Below, piece by piece: positions 36,751 to 47,080 of a stretch of 64,000 nt of DNA (within the stretch, counting starts at the first letter, position 1; the number at the start of each line of letters is the position of its first letter). Under the pieces are notes generated by a model. The model had not been told where the DNA came from, ran no database searches, and saw only the letters and a program-made list of their open reading frames with translations. Source of the DNA: Pinus tabuliformis. Its lineage: Eukaryota > Streptophyta > Pinopsida > Pinales > Pinaceae. The DNA is taken from the NCBI GenBank assembly GCA_031772625.1, contig CM062815.1, positions 918,126,979-918,190,978 of the forward strand, given 5' to 3'. Both the position numbers and the translations under genes were made by a program.

Positions 36751-38161
36751 TTAAAATGGCAAGAAAACTAGTTGCCTAGATAAGTCTGTATCAATACCTT
36801 TTTCAAAGTCATAGTTAGCTAATGGAGAAGTAATTTGACTACAAATGCCATCCAACACATCAACTATTGGATCATGAAAGACTTGCAGAGACTGTTGCCG
36901 TCTATTTTCTATTGGTTCCAATGGAACTGCATGATTTTCTAAAAACTGCTTATCCTTTTTTACATATATATTATGCAAAATTCCTTTCAAAAGATGAACT
37001 TCCTCAGAATAGAATGTTAGGGAATTATCTTGGATCATTTGATCATATGTTCCAGCTTCCAAGTCTACTTCTGCAACCTGACATTTAATGGCATTTTGGG
37101 GCTGCAAATCTAGATATGAGAAGTCTTGAACAAGGATTTTATTGCCCTCTAGATGGTTAATATCAAAACTTGTTGACATTTGATTTCTAATTGCATCAAA
37201 TTTATCTCTAATAAAGTGAAACAAAGCAAAACATAATGGTAAAGTTCCTTCACTGATTTCAAAATTTTCTCCACTTTCCTCCTCATTGTCATCGCTGAAA
37301 TGAACAAGTTGATCACTATTTTCAAGCTGTTGACCCTGAACTTCCTTATTCCTCAAATTAGCTTCTGATTCCTCTGCAAGGTTAATTTGGATTTGAGGAA
37401 CATAATCATTATTACAGTGATCAAGCTTAGGCACATCATCACAAGAAGTAATGTCACCAAATGTACATAGTAGATCAGCAGATTGCCTCTCCACATATGG
37501 TTCTATAACTCTATCTTCAGATTTATGGTAGTTGGAATTAACAGGAATTTGTTTGTGGATATCAACCTCTTCTTTTGTGAAACAAATGTGTCATGGTGAT
37601 TTTGAACAAAAAGTTCATCTTTCATGGTGATATGTTGTATCCTCTCCTCTATCTTCTTTACCAAAATGTCAATTTTTACCTCTCCTTCTGCTTTCAAATT
37701 TTATCTTCTAATTTGCAAATTAACTTCTACATCTACTGCCATGTTCTGCATCTGTTCCAGTGTTGAGGGGTTTCTTTCTCTTAGCTGAAATTCTATCTCT
37801 GGATCAAATGCTCTTGGGTAATGCAAAAGAGCTGAATCAAGGGGAGGTCTTATATATGATGGCATTGAATAATAGATTTGATTAAATCTATCTGAAAATT
37901 GTTGTATTGTTTCATCTGGATGTCTTTTTAACTAATTATATTGTTCTATGATCACAAATAGATTAACATTGATTATCCATTTATCAAGGAAGAATTTAAG
38001 AAACTGTTCGAGATTTGAGATGCTTGCCTTAGGCAGGGTTTTGAACCAACTCTTGACTTTGTCTTGCAAAGAAAGAGAAAAAAGCCTAATACCGACATCC
38101 TCTTCATCTACCTCAAATAAGTTAAGATAATTCTCAAAAGCTTGAATATGTTTTTAGGCAG
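36751..38161 (-). pseudogene. Element D Gag, C-terminal part, and acidic extension
   Basis: From 38161 leftward the frame continues the Gag begun at 57972: IQAFENYLNLFEVDEED, DKVKSWFKTLPKASI, RHPDETIQQFSDRFNQIYY. This is the retrotransposon Gag fold region typical of plant Ty3/gypsy. Stops occur near 38153, 37932 and 37700. An open 247-codon segment (36751-37494) follows, acidic, with no motif I can name. No zinc knuckle or protease was seen. Confidence 0.7.
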
Positions 38162-38441
38162 TGTAGAAATTTTGAATAATATGACACATATTCAATAGAG
38201 ATTATCCTGATCATACAATTTAAGCGGAACATGTATAATACATAATCTCCTCTACGTTGATCATCAATTTACAGAAGTAGAAACATCCACAGGCACACAT
38301 AGAAGCATCAATCAAACTCATAAACACAGTATGTATCCCGGGGAAAGCATCTCGCTAAAAACCCCACACTATCTGTATATTATATTGATTGAATCATGTA
38401 ACAATACAAAGCATAATACTTCTCACAAGTATCTCCACCTG
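38162..38441 (-). repeat. 3' LTR of element C, outer part
   Basis: First 280 bp on the plus strand, TGTAGAAATTTTG... to ACCTG, where element B starts. It matches 56461-56740. Confidence 0.93.
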
Positions 38442-39503
38442 TGTTGGGGGGAAAAGTATCTAATGTAGAATGCCTCTATCCCACTCTGAAGGTGATAGTA
38501 CTCCAGCAACAACTGAATGCAAAGCTATTCAAAGTTTCTTCTTTATGAGATGAGAGAGGCAAGAAAAGGATGATCTACTAACCGTTATCTTGCGCTAATA
38601 GTCGATCCAGTCTTCACTCCTTGCCGCTTGCTCCTAGCTCCTTGTCCTTTCACCGGCCCAGCTACACACAGATCCTGTAAAAGCACAAGAAAAGGAAACT
38701 ACAAGAAGCATACATCCATAATCGATTATGGGATTAGCATAAATCAAATATACAAGCATCTATTCATCATAAAGACACATGCATATAGAAGAACCTTAAA
38801 TCCTTTATTGATAATAGAAGTAAAGTTCTGAGAGAGTTATAACCACAATGGGCCCAATCCAGCAACACCTCCCAGCTGAAAGAAATCTCCTCTTCACCTC
38901 CTTCAAGCAAACACCCAATAGTTCTAATCACAAACCAACAACACTTCCTTACTTGCACAAAATTCCAGCCTCCTTAGACCTCATGAGAGAGGTCTATATA
39001 TAGGGTTTTGGAGAAAGGATGAGTCATCTTGAGACAGGCCTGAAGCTGACTTGTGTCCTCTCCCACTTTAGTTAATCTTCAGTTCTTGAGTCCACTTGGA
39101 GAATCTTGCTTCCACTTGGAGATCAAGACCCTCTTACTCATCACTAGGCGAATTCCTTGACCCAAGTGTCAGTTTGGAAGCTTCCTGGGCAGTTGACACC
39201 TTGCAGAATGACTGTGCCACTTGGCCAATCTCGCCCAGCGCAGGTAGCCTTCATTAGTTTTGACCTTCAGCGAAGGTACAAGGAGGATCAGTTGACATTC
39301 AGCGCAGATGCTCAATGGAGCAGCTGACATGATCCAGAAATAGCCTGTTTTTGAGTGTTTTTGGGTGGAGAACTGATTTTCAGTGTTGTGGTTTGCAGAC
39401 CTTGTTCCTCCAAGGGTAAGTACAACATGCTTAGGGACTTTGGATCCCTCAGATTATTGACATTTCATGCTCCATGCTGTTAGGCACAAAAATGTCTATA
39501 ACA
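38442..39503 (-). repeat. 3' LTR of element B
   Basis: 1062 bp, TGTTGGGG...CTATAACA on the plus strand. TATATATA near 38994-39003 is the likely TATA box on either strand. The polypurine tract (minus TTTAGGGGGCAAC) adjoins it at 39504-39516. Confidence 0.95.
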
Positions 39504-41640
39504 GTTGCCCCCTAAAGTATGAGGTCGTTTATCGGGTGAAATGCTTTATTAGGAGGATCCGAAGTTCATTCAATCGGCTGAGAGGTGCCCTGCAATAAAA
39601 TACAATACAATACATTATTTTTCATTCTGCTTTCATGATCTAGCTGAGGCGGGCATTCCCATGCTCAGCTTTATAAATTCATTTTGGTACATATAACAGA
39701 CGACCGTCTGATGATAGACTGATAATTCTCTGCTGAAATTATCATCCTTTGAGTAGGATGATCATCTGCTGTAATGATGTACATATCAAATGTCTTTATA
39801 TCTTGAATATATATCGCAGCCCGGATGGATGAAACTAGATCCGGGGTCTTCAATCTCGTTCGATCTTCACTCTAAGTACAAGTCGATCCATGTGAGAATT
39901 GCATTGAAGTCGAACATGGAAAGACATCGCTTGATTACCGGTCAATACTGTAAACCGTTAACAAGCGCGAGAGGAGTCACCAATAATGACAATGACCCTC
40001 AAGGTACTGTAGTACAATTCACGTGGTGTGAATAAAGGACTTGGCGTCGAACACCACGCAAAATCTTCTGGTCGAAGGTCATTGATGTATACCTGTCGCC
40101 GGAAGTGAGAAACTTGCCATTGAGGCATGCAAGCTTCAAAGTACTGGGGGGGGTGTTCCTAGATCAACTTCTTGGATAATGAGTTGAAGTCGACAAGAAG
40201 CGATTCGTCAAAGGAGGGCCTTAATGAATCCCACATCAGTGACATGGAACGGAGCTAATGACTTTAGTGGAGGTGAAAACAAACTGTGAGATATGATTCA
40301 GGGTGGCGATCATGGGTGGATGAAGGATAATGTATGGCAGTGGATGGGACACGGTTGACTCTTTCTCAACACATCTCTTGAACATATAACGACACTAATG
40401 TGATGGATCGGTAGCATTACCCCCAAATACGGATGGTTTGGCGAGGACCATGGTGATGAGACCGGTGAATGAAACAACCCAACCCGATGTGGTACGGAGG
40501 ACAAAGTGGCATGTTCAAGAGCGACTTGCTACCATCAAAGCTTTGAGGTTCTCCCAATTTTTCCCCAGTCATTTCTGACCAGTACCTCTTTATTTTTGTC
40601 AAGCTTGAGGAGGATAACATATGCTTGTTCTATAACCTGCCCTTCGGGCAAGCCCATCGCTATGTTTTAACGAGCCTAGCGATAGGGAAACTCGTTCTCG
40701 TCTAAAGACAAGTTTGTCGCTATTTAATCATTTTAACGAGTCTAGCGACAAAGACAACTCGGTCCTTTTCATTTTTAGAGAGTTTGAAAAGGTACAGAAA
40801 GTTAACTCCAACATTCCTTTTTCATCATCTAATCCCTTAAGTCCGAAAAAGTATAAACCAATACAAAAGGGATGAATTTTCGATAACTTTAACGAGCCGA
40901 ATAACACAAGCGCTCGACCTTTTTGTGCAATAATCCCTCAGGTCCAAAAAGATTAAAATCTAGAGGAGGGATAGCTCTTCCGGTCCTTTTAACGAGCTGG
41001 AAGGCCAAAACTCAGCAAACTTTTCATATTTTACGAGTCAGATGAAAAGAACTCAAAGAAGACTCGTCTTTTGAGGAAAGAGTGATAAACAGGGATAGCA
41101 GCAGATTCCAGGTACAGGTTGGAATTTTCCAATCACGGCAGTGTCACAAGGATGGCTAAGTGAAATCACTCTTCGCAGATGTTCCTCAAAATGGGTAAAC
41201 AATCATATGGAGGTGAACGATTGGCCAAATGAAATGGAGGTGGCGGGTGCAAACACGACCAAGGATTTTATGGCTAAATAAATTTACGATCACAATGGTT
41301 ATTTACCGGAATAGGTTCATTTTTTAATGAGCTTGAACTCTGGTGGAACCCTTGCTCACGCTTTTCTATTTTTTAACGAGCATAAATTCCGCGGTAAAAC
41401 TGCTCGAATCTTGCGTTTATTTTTTAACGAGCATGAACTTTATGCTAAAACTGCTCGAATTGTGGTCAAAATTTTGATTTTTTACCATTACTAGCTTTTC
41501 TCTTTTCAAATGTAGTACTGTATTTTTCAATTGCTGCAACAAACTATGTTAGAAATGGATAATATTTGCATGAAAATGAGAATATAACCCTAATATTTCA
41601 CTTTGTACTATGTAAAAAGCTACTAAAAGGTGTTTTTACC
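39504..41640 (-). other. 3' non-coding region of element B
   Basis: Holds the polypurine tract, a region nearly identical over about 55 bases to E (40090-40146 versus 61982-62040), the conserved block at 40582-40626, and the hairpin array at 40669-41457. No credible protein. Because the antisense gene starts just beyond it, part may serve as that gene's promoter. Confidence 0.75.
40669..41457. repeat. CGAG/CTCG hairpin array of element B
   Basis: Candidate stems: AACGAG 40669 with CTCGTT 40691; CGAGT 40737 with ACTCG 40757; CGAGC 40893 with GCTCG 40912; ACGAGT 41033 with ACTCGT 41062; CGAGCA 41377 with TGCTCG 41401; CGAGCA 41428 with TGCTCG 41452. Left arms follow TTTTAA or similar. The base after CGAG changes together with its partner. 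Confidence 0.72.
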
Positions 41641-42076
41641 TCTCATTTACCATTTCATTTGCATTTGGTTTGTTGGAGCTCTGGAGGTTCCTCTTCCCCC
41701 TTGATTTTCACCAGCTGATTCCGAGAGATTTTGTGGACGATTTTCGGCGCCGTCTGGACCAGGTAGGAGCTAAACCCTAGCTCTTTCTTTTCATGGTTTC
41801 CTTTTCCTGTTTCTTGCCTGTTTTCCGGTCTTTCTGAGCCCCTGGGGTTTTGCCAGGGCGCCCTAGGATCAGCGCAGGTTTCCCTTTCGAAACCTGCACT
41901 GAAGGTCAAGCTGCCTTAAGGCAGCCTGACCCTCAGCGCAAGTGGGAGACTTCCTGCCTGCCCTGGGCTCAAAAGGACTGAGTTTTGAGGTTATTTTTGA
42001 TGATTTTTCGCCAGTTTTTCACCAAAACAGGAACTCATTCTCTTTCTTGTTTGTTTTGCAGGGTGACTTGAGCAAA
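41641..42076 (+). other. 5' exon and first intron of the antisense gene of B
   Basis: CCGTCTGGACCAG is followed by the donor GTAGGAGC at 41763. The acceptor TTTGTTTTGCAG ends at 42061, and 15 bases later comes the ATG. E (63669-63969) and A (minus 26906-26608) carry the same donor/acceptor pair, so the intron is conserved. The transcription start is not known. Confidence 0.68.
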
Positions 42077-43312
42077 ATGTCCCTTACATGGCGAGAACGA
42101 GAACATGAAGAGGAGGACATGATTGCCCTCCATGACCCGGTCATGGTGAACGCGCTGTGGAACTGTGGCCTGCTGAAGTTCTTCCGGATCTCTAGTATGA
42201 GAGCACAGATTTCTTTACTGCGGTATATGCTTGATGCTTGGGATCCTGTTAACCAAGTTTTCCAGATTAGGGGGAAGACCATCCCCTTGACCATAGAGGA
42301 CATGTACTTCTTGACTGGGTTGTCAAGACGTGGTGCCTTCGTTTCCTTATCAGGTACGGCCCAGGGGACTGATTCCACTAGAGATTATGTCCGTCAGTAT
42401 TGCAGGGAAGGTTCTCAGCCGAGCAGAGATGGCAAGATTGTTATCCATGAGATTACTGATCGGGCTCTCAGGTCCATTCTGTTCACTATTGGTAGGATGG
42501 CCGGCAACGCAGCTTTACATGTTGCCAACAGGGACTATATGCAGCACGCCTTGGAGTGTCTCCAACCGAAAGTATTCAACTGGTGTGAAGCAGTACTTGT
42601 TCAGATGAAAAGTCAATTGACCATGATAAAGGACGGGAAGCTGAAGAACTTTGGATTTGGTTCTATTTTGACTGCCTTTGCCTTGGAGAAAATCCCACTG
42701 ATGCAGCCTCAGTACATCATACTTGACTTGCCCTCTCCGACCGAGCCACGCATGCAGAGGTGGGTTGACCACATGTCTAGGCATGCAGGTCAACCTCAGA
42801 TTACTTTCACTGAGGCCTTCTTTAGGTGGTTCGAGCGCCAGGAGATGGCGTTTTCTGAGTATCCATATGTGGGTATGGATTTCCGAGGTGATCCGGATTT
42901 GGTTCTACCGGATGGCGAGCAGTGGGGTGCTATCGGTAAACTCTTTGACCACATTACTGTTTATTGTTCTTTCTCATAACGTTGCTGTGCTTTATTCTAT
43001 CAAGATTTTTAATTGTACTCTTGGGTGCATGCAGATATTGGTCCTGTTCGTCCAGCAGTTCGTCCGAGATCGCCAGCTGCTGCCCCAGCAGGGGAGCCTG
43101 CTAGGAGAGTTGTTATCCGCGATCTTGACGATACCGAGACCCTTACAGCTGTGCAGGAGCAGGTCGAGAGCCTTACTCGTGGCCTTCCGGATGTACAGAT
43201 CGACGAGTTACCTTTACAGATGCAGCGTCATACCATTGGCGTGCCTAGACGATGGACTCGTCTCTTGCGCATGATTGCACAGGCCGTGACGTACTATCAT
43301 GAGCATCATTAG
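42077..43312 (+). CDS. Antisense protein of element B, plant-mobile-domain-like, two coding exons
   Basis: Exons 42077-42935 and 43035-43312 join in frame (GT at 42936, AG at 43033-43034) into 378 residues, with no stop. Visible blocks: MSLTWREREHEEEDMIALHD, a strongly patterned TIPLTIEDMYFLTGLSRRG (about residues 70-90), RSILFTIGRMAGN, MDFRGDPDLVLPDGEQWGA, then an exon-2 tail QRHTIGVPRRWTRLLRM...YYHEHH. The LTIEDMYFLTGL pattern recalls the plant mobile domain (aminotransferase-like) family. Antisense ORFs between pol and the 3' LTR are known from Tat elements; the function is not established. Being antisense, the introns survive retrotransposition because genomic RNA carries them on the wrong strand for splicing. 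Confidence 0.8.
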
Positions 43313-43487
43313 GCTAGGGTGCCCCCTAGCATCTTTTTTGAGTTTTCAGGTCATATGACCAATTTTGTCTTGGTTACAGAACATTATGTATGAACTTATA
43401 TAAACAGCTTATATATTTTGATTTTCGGATTTTATTCTGGTTGATTTACGTGATCCATATGTACAATCTTTGATGATGTGTCCTTTT

Positions 43488-43913
43488 TTATAAATGTTGC
43501 AAATGTCTATCTAACACATAGTTTGCTAATGAGTCAGTTAATGTGTTTAAATTTCTTGAAATATGTTGATATTGAATTGAATCAAATCGTCTTTCCAAGA
43601 TCTTAACTCTTAGGAACATGCGATAAATAGCTGGATTGCGAACAGAATATATACCATTGAGTTGTAGTATTACGAGCTGTGAGTCTAGCCTGACAATTAG
43701 TCGGCGTATGCCACGTGTGATGGCATCAGAGAGTAGTTCTATCAACGCGCTATACTCAGCGATGTTGTTCGTTGATTACCCAATACATACGCCTCTGAAA
43801 CTTACTAACTCGCCGCTTGGATCAAAAATGGCCCAGGCTGCGGAGGACAGGTTCCGCGAACTATGACTCGCTCCGTCGGCATATCCAACACATGTCTCCA
43901 TAAGGTTTGACAT
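43488..43913 (-). pseudogene. Second (archaeal-type) RNase H of element B, downstream of integrase
   Basis: Starts MSNLMETCVGYADGAS at 43913, about 90 bp after the integrase stop. Catalytic acids: Asp in YADGAS, Glu in IAEYSALI, Asp in VRLDSQL, Asp in LTDSLANYVL. One in-frame TAA, where A has His-Ser codons, breaks it before TNNIAEY. It would trim RNA from RNA-DNA hybrids. The same position and motifs in A show that the order integrase then RNase H belongs to the family. Confidence 0.78.
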
Positions 43914-43999
43914 ATGTCATAAATGAAAAAGGGGGATCACTCGACCAGAACAAATACTTTAGTGAAAACAAAATACAACAAAAGCATACAGGTTACTAT

Positions 44000-45268
44000 T
44001 TAAGCATAGTAACGCTTGAGATACAACCCGTTGCGGGGCTGCGCTAGTGGAATTCCATCGTAATCCATTAACTCGTAGGCTCCTTTTGCTAACACCCTTT
44101 TAACAATATAGGGGCCCATCCATAAGGACTTGAATTTACCTGCTCCCAATTTATCGGATTCTTGATCATAAAGCAAGACCAAATCACCTTCCGAGAAGAC
44201 ACGGGGTTTGACATTTTTGTCGAACTGATCCTTGACTCGTTTCTTATGGGCCTTGTTAGCCAAAGCGGCATCACGACGGGTTTCATCCAACTGGATTAAT
44301 TCCAAGAAACGAGCCTCTTCCTCTGAAGTTCCGGGGAGGAGGTCGATCGCGAGTTTAAGCGACGAAATTTCGCACTGGATTGGCAAGACTGCTTCCAGGC
44401 CATACACCAATTGAAAAGGTGTGAACCCAGTTGCGTTCTTTACCGAGGTTCGGTAAGCCCACAAAGCTGAGTACAGGATTAGGTGCCATCTTCTTTTATG
44501 AACCCTGATCATCCTTTGCAACATATGCTTCAGGACCTTGTTGATTGCCTCAACTTGTCTGTTGGCTTGCGAATAATATGGGGTAGAGCTGTCGTGAGAT
44601 AGCCCTAGCTTGGCAGCTAATTCGACCATCATGTGATTGCGAAAATGCGATCCATGATCCGTAACTATAGCCTGTGGTACACCGAACCTGGCGACTACAT
44701 GATTGAAAAAGAAAAGGGCAGCTGTTTCACCAGTGTTATCCAATGTAGGCATCGCCTTGGCCCATTTGGTAAAATAGTCAACAGCGACTATTATATACCC
44801 ATGCCCCCCGGTCGAGGTGGGGTTGCATTGCATGAAATCGATGCCCCACTTGGCGAAGGGCCCAACAGCAACTATCAGCTGTAAAGGTGCAGGTGGTCGT
44901 CTGGTTTTGCTATCAAATATTTGACAAGCATGGCAACTTTTGACTGCGGTTATGCAATCTTTGAACATGGTTGGCCAGAAGTATCCTGCTCGTAGGATTC
45001 TTTGTGCTGTTGCATATCCAGACTGATGCCCCCCACACGCGCCTGAATGACAATCATTCAGGGCTTTTTCGGCCTCCTCATGGGTAAGGCACCTCCTCAG
45101 AACTGTATCGACACCACGACGGTAAAGTGTATCACCGACAATCATGTAGTCTTTTGCTTGGTATCGTATACGTTTTTGTTCTGAATGAGAGGTATTAGAC
45201 CTGAATTTTTGGGTTTGGAGATAAAATATGATATCTCCATACCACTCATCGCTTGCAGATATGAGAAA
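44000..45268 (-). CDS. Integrase of element B
   Basis: Open from just after a TAG at 45269 to the stop at 44000; 381 residues from the first Met (45145). HHCC zinc domain (DCHSGACGGH ... SCHACQI), then the core with catalytic Asp in WGIDFMQ, Asp in VTDHGSHF and Glu in RQVEAINKVLK. The C-terminal GPY-like module (LWMGPYIVKRVLAKGAYELMDYDG) completes it. Residues before Met1 are conserved with A, so it was made as part of Pol and the TAG is probably a mutation (A has Leu there). It joins element DNA to the genome. Confidence 0.92.
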   Translation of the reverse strand, partial: FLISASDEWYGDIIFYLQTQKFRSNTSHSEQKRIRYQAKDYMIVGDTLYRRGVDTVLRRCLTHEEAEKALNDCHSGACGGHQSGYATAQRILRAGYFWPTMFKDCITAVKSCHACQIFDSKTRRPPAPLQLIVAVGPFAKWGIDFMQCNPTSTGGHGYIIVAVDYFTKWAKAMPTLDNTGETAALFFFNHVVARFGVPQAIVTDHGSHFRNHMMVELAAKLGLSHDSSTPYYSQANRQVEAINKVLKHMLQRMIRVHKRRWHLILYSALWAYRTSVKNATGFTPFQLVYGLEAVLPIQCEISSLKLAIDLLPGTSEEEARFLELIQLDETRRDAALANKAHKKRVKDQFDKNVKPRVFSEGDLVLLYDQESDKLGAGKFKSLWMGPYIVKRVLAKGAYELMDYDGIPLAQPRNGLYLKRYYA

Positions 45269-47077
45269 CTAACTTTCATCCACGATTGACTCTTCTGATG
45301 TTTCATCGTTGGACGACGATGGGAAATCACATAATAATTCTGCGAAAACTAGAGCTTTCTTTGATTTGGATTTTACAAATTCCAGATCAAACTCTTGAAG
45401 GATCGCTATCCATTTTGAATATTTTCCCCCAAGCAACTGTCGCGACAGTATATAAGTCATGGGGTTGCAATCTGACAAGATGGTAGTTTTCCGAAAGAGG
45501 ACATAATGTCGAAACCTTTGAATCGCTTGAACAGCTGCAAGCGCTAGTTTTTCCACATAAGAATATTTACTTTCTGTATCGTTTAAGTTTTTACTTAAAT
45601 AATAGATAGGATGTTCAATTCCATCGACTTCTTGAACTAAAACCATCGCAATGGTCGTATCCGCTGCAGCCAGATACAGGTTAAAATCTCTTTGATAGTC
45701 CGGGGCGTACATTAATGATGCTTTTACTAGACATTCTTTCAGAGCATCAAAGGAAGCTTGCGCCACCTGGTCCCAGACAAAAGGTACATCCTTCTTCAAA
45801 AGACGAGTATAACCTTTAGCAAGTTCTGCATAATTTGGAATGAACCTCCTCAGAAAGTTTGCTTTCCCTTGGAGTTTCTGAATCTGAAGCAAATTTGAAG
45901 GTGGAGGCAAATTAATGATTGCCTGAACCTTACAGGGGTCGAGACGAATCCCATCCTTAGAGACTACAAAGCCAAGCAAACGACGAGAACTGACGCAAAA
46001 CACACATTTGTGTGGGTTGAGGCTTATCTTGTAGTGTCGGCAACGTAGAAATATCGCTCTTAAATGCTGCGGATGATCAGTCCGCTTTCGCAAATGAGCT
46101 GGAAGATCGTCGAGATAAGGTTGAACAATGTTCTTCATGTCATGGAAGGCATAATTCATCGCCCTCTGAAACGTCGCCCCTGCGTTCTTTAAACCAAAGG
46201 GTAATTTTCGATAAGTGAATGTGCCCCACGGACAAATAAATGCAGTCTTTGACTGGTCCTGTGGGCGGATATTTATTTGATTATACCCGGAAAATCCATC
46301 CATAAATGAAAAGATTTCACATCCGGCGCATTCATCAATTATCTTTTCGATGAACGGTGTAGGGTAGTTGTCCTTTGGACAAGCATGGTTTACATCCCTA
46401 GAATCGACACACACTCTAATCATCCCTTGTTTCTTCATAACAGGGACAATATTCGATACCCAATCGGTTAGAGGAATCGGGTAGATGAATCCAGCATGGA
46501 GGAGTTTTTCAACTTCCGCCTTAATGGCAGTGGCTTTCTTCGTGTGCACCTGCCGAAGCCGTTGTCTTACTGGTTTGACATCAGGATACATTTTAATTTC
46601 ATGTTCAACGATACTCGAGTCGATGCCTGGCATTTCATCATATGACCAAGCAAAGACATCTCTAAATTCACAAAAAAGAGCATTATATATTTCCAGTTCT
46701 GAAGGGGAACAACCTTTGCCGACATAAATATTCTCTACAACATCTGTTTTGTTCGAGATATTTATGGCTATAGTCTCTTCAATATTGGATAGGTTTCGCT
46801 CGGAATCCACCGTATTTACAGTATTCGTTAGGAATTCAAATACTGAAGGGTGATAAAGGTCACTTTGAGTATCTTCTTCATATTCCGGAAGAAGGGAACG
46901 ATGGTGGTGATCATTCCATGGTGTCCCCTCAATCATCATTGATTGTAAGATTCCTTCGTCAGTCCCATGTACTTTCGACCAAGGATCTAGTGGGGTTCCA
47001 TCTTCTCTAGACCTATCTACCCAAACACTTGACGAGCGTTGATTTGGGCTCGCCTCCCATGCCTGAAACATTGATTG
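45269..47077 (-). CDS. Reverse transcriptase and RNase H of element B (600 aa, open)
   Basis: First Met at 47071. An N-terminal linker (SNIEETIAINIS) precedes the RT: RVCVDSRDVNHACPKDN, FSFMDGFSGYNQI, CPWGTFTYRKLPFGLKNAGATFQ, then YLDD in QPYLDDLPAH (about 46093-46118) and LLGFVVSKDGI. The Ty3/gypsy RNase H follows (AAADTTIAMVLVQ, YVEKLALAAVQ, ILSDCNPMTYI). All catalytic residues that I can place are present. It copies element RNA into DNA and degrades the RNA. It lies in the same frame as protease, after one UAG. Confidence 0.93.
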   Translation of the reverse strand, partial: QSMFQAWEASPNQRSSSVWVDRSREDGTPLDPWSKVHGTDEGILQSMMIEGTPWNDHHHRSLLPEYEEDTQSDLYHPSVFEFLTNTVNTVDSERNLSNIEETIAINISNKTDVVENIYVGKGCSPSELEIYNALFCEFRDVFAWSYDEMPGIDSSIVEHEIKMYPDVKPVRQRLRQVHTKKATAIKAEVEKLLHAGFIYPIPLTDWVSNIVPVMKKQGMIRVCVDSRDVNHACPKDNYPTPFIEKIIDECAGCEIFSFMDGFSGYNQINIRPQDQSKTAFICPWGTFTYRKLPFGLKNAGATFQRAMNYAFHDMKNIVQPYLDDLPAHLRKRTDHPQHLRAIFLRCRHYKISLNPHKCVFCVSSRRLLGFVVSKDGIRLDPCKVQAIINLPPPSNLLQIQKLQGKANFLRRFIPNYAELAKGYTRLLKKDVPFVWDQVAQASFDALKECLVKASLMYAPDYQRDFNLYLAAADTTIAMVLVQEVDGIEHPIYYLSKNLNDTESKYSYVEKLALAAVQAIQRFRHYVLFRKTTILSDCNPMTYILSRQLLGGKYSKWIAILQEFDLEFVKSKSKKALVFAELLCDFPSSSNDETSEESIVDES

Positions 47078-47080
47078 CTA
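47072..47080 (-). other. Possible leaky stop (UAG-CAA-UCA) between protease and RT
   Basis: The protease frame ends in TAG, followed in frame by CAA TCA ATG and then RT. This matches the UAG-CAR-YYA context known for stop-codon readthrough in tobamoviruses. A has TAG CAA at the same place. Readthrough would make a Gag-Pro to Pol ratio; reinitiation at the nearby ATG is the alternative. Confidence 0.6.

Noticed and set aside
40669-41457. CRISPR-like repeat array
   Set aside because: Spacing and sequence are irregular; these are variable hairpins in a plant retrotransposon.
41942-42076. Earlier ATG for the antisense gene
   Set aside because: It lies in the first intron, whose splice sites are conserved in A and E; the start at 42077 fits all three.
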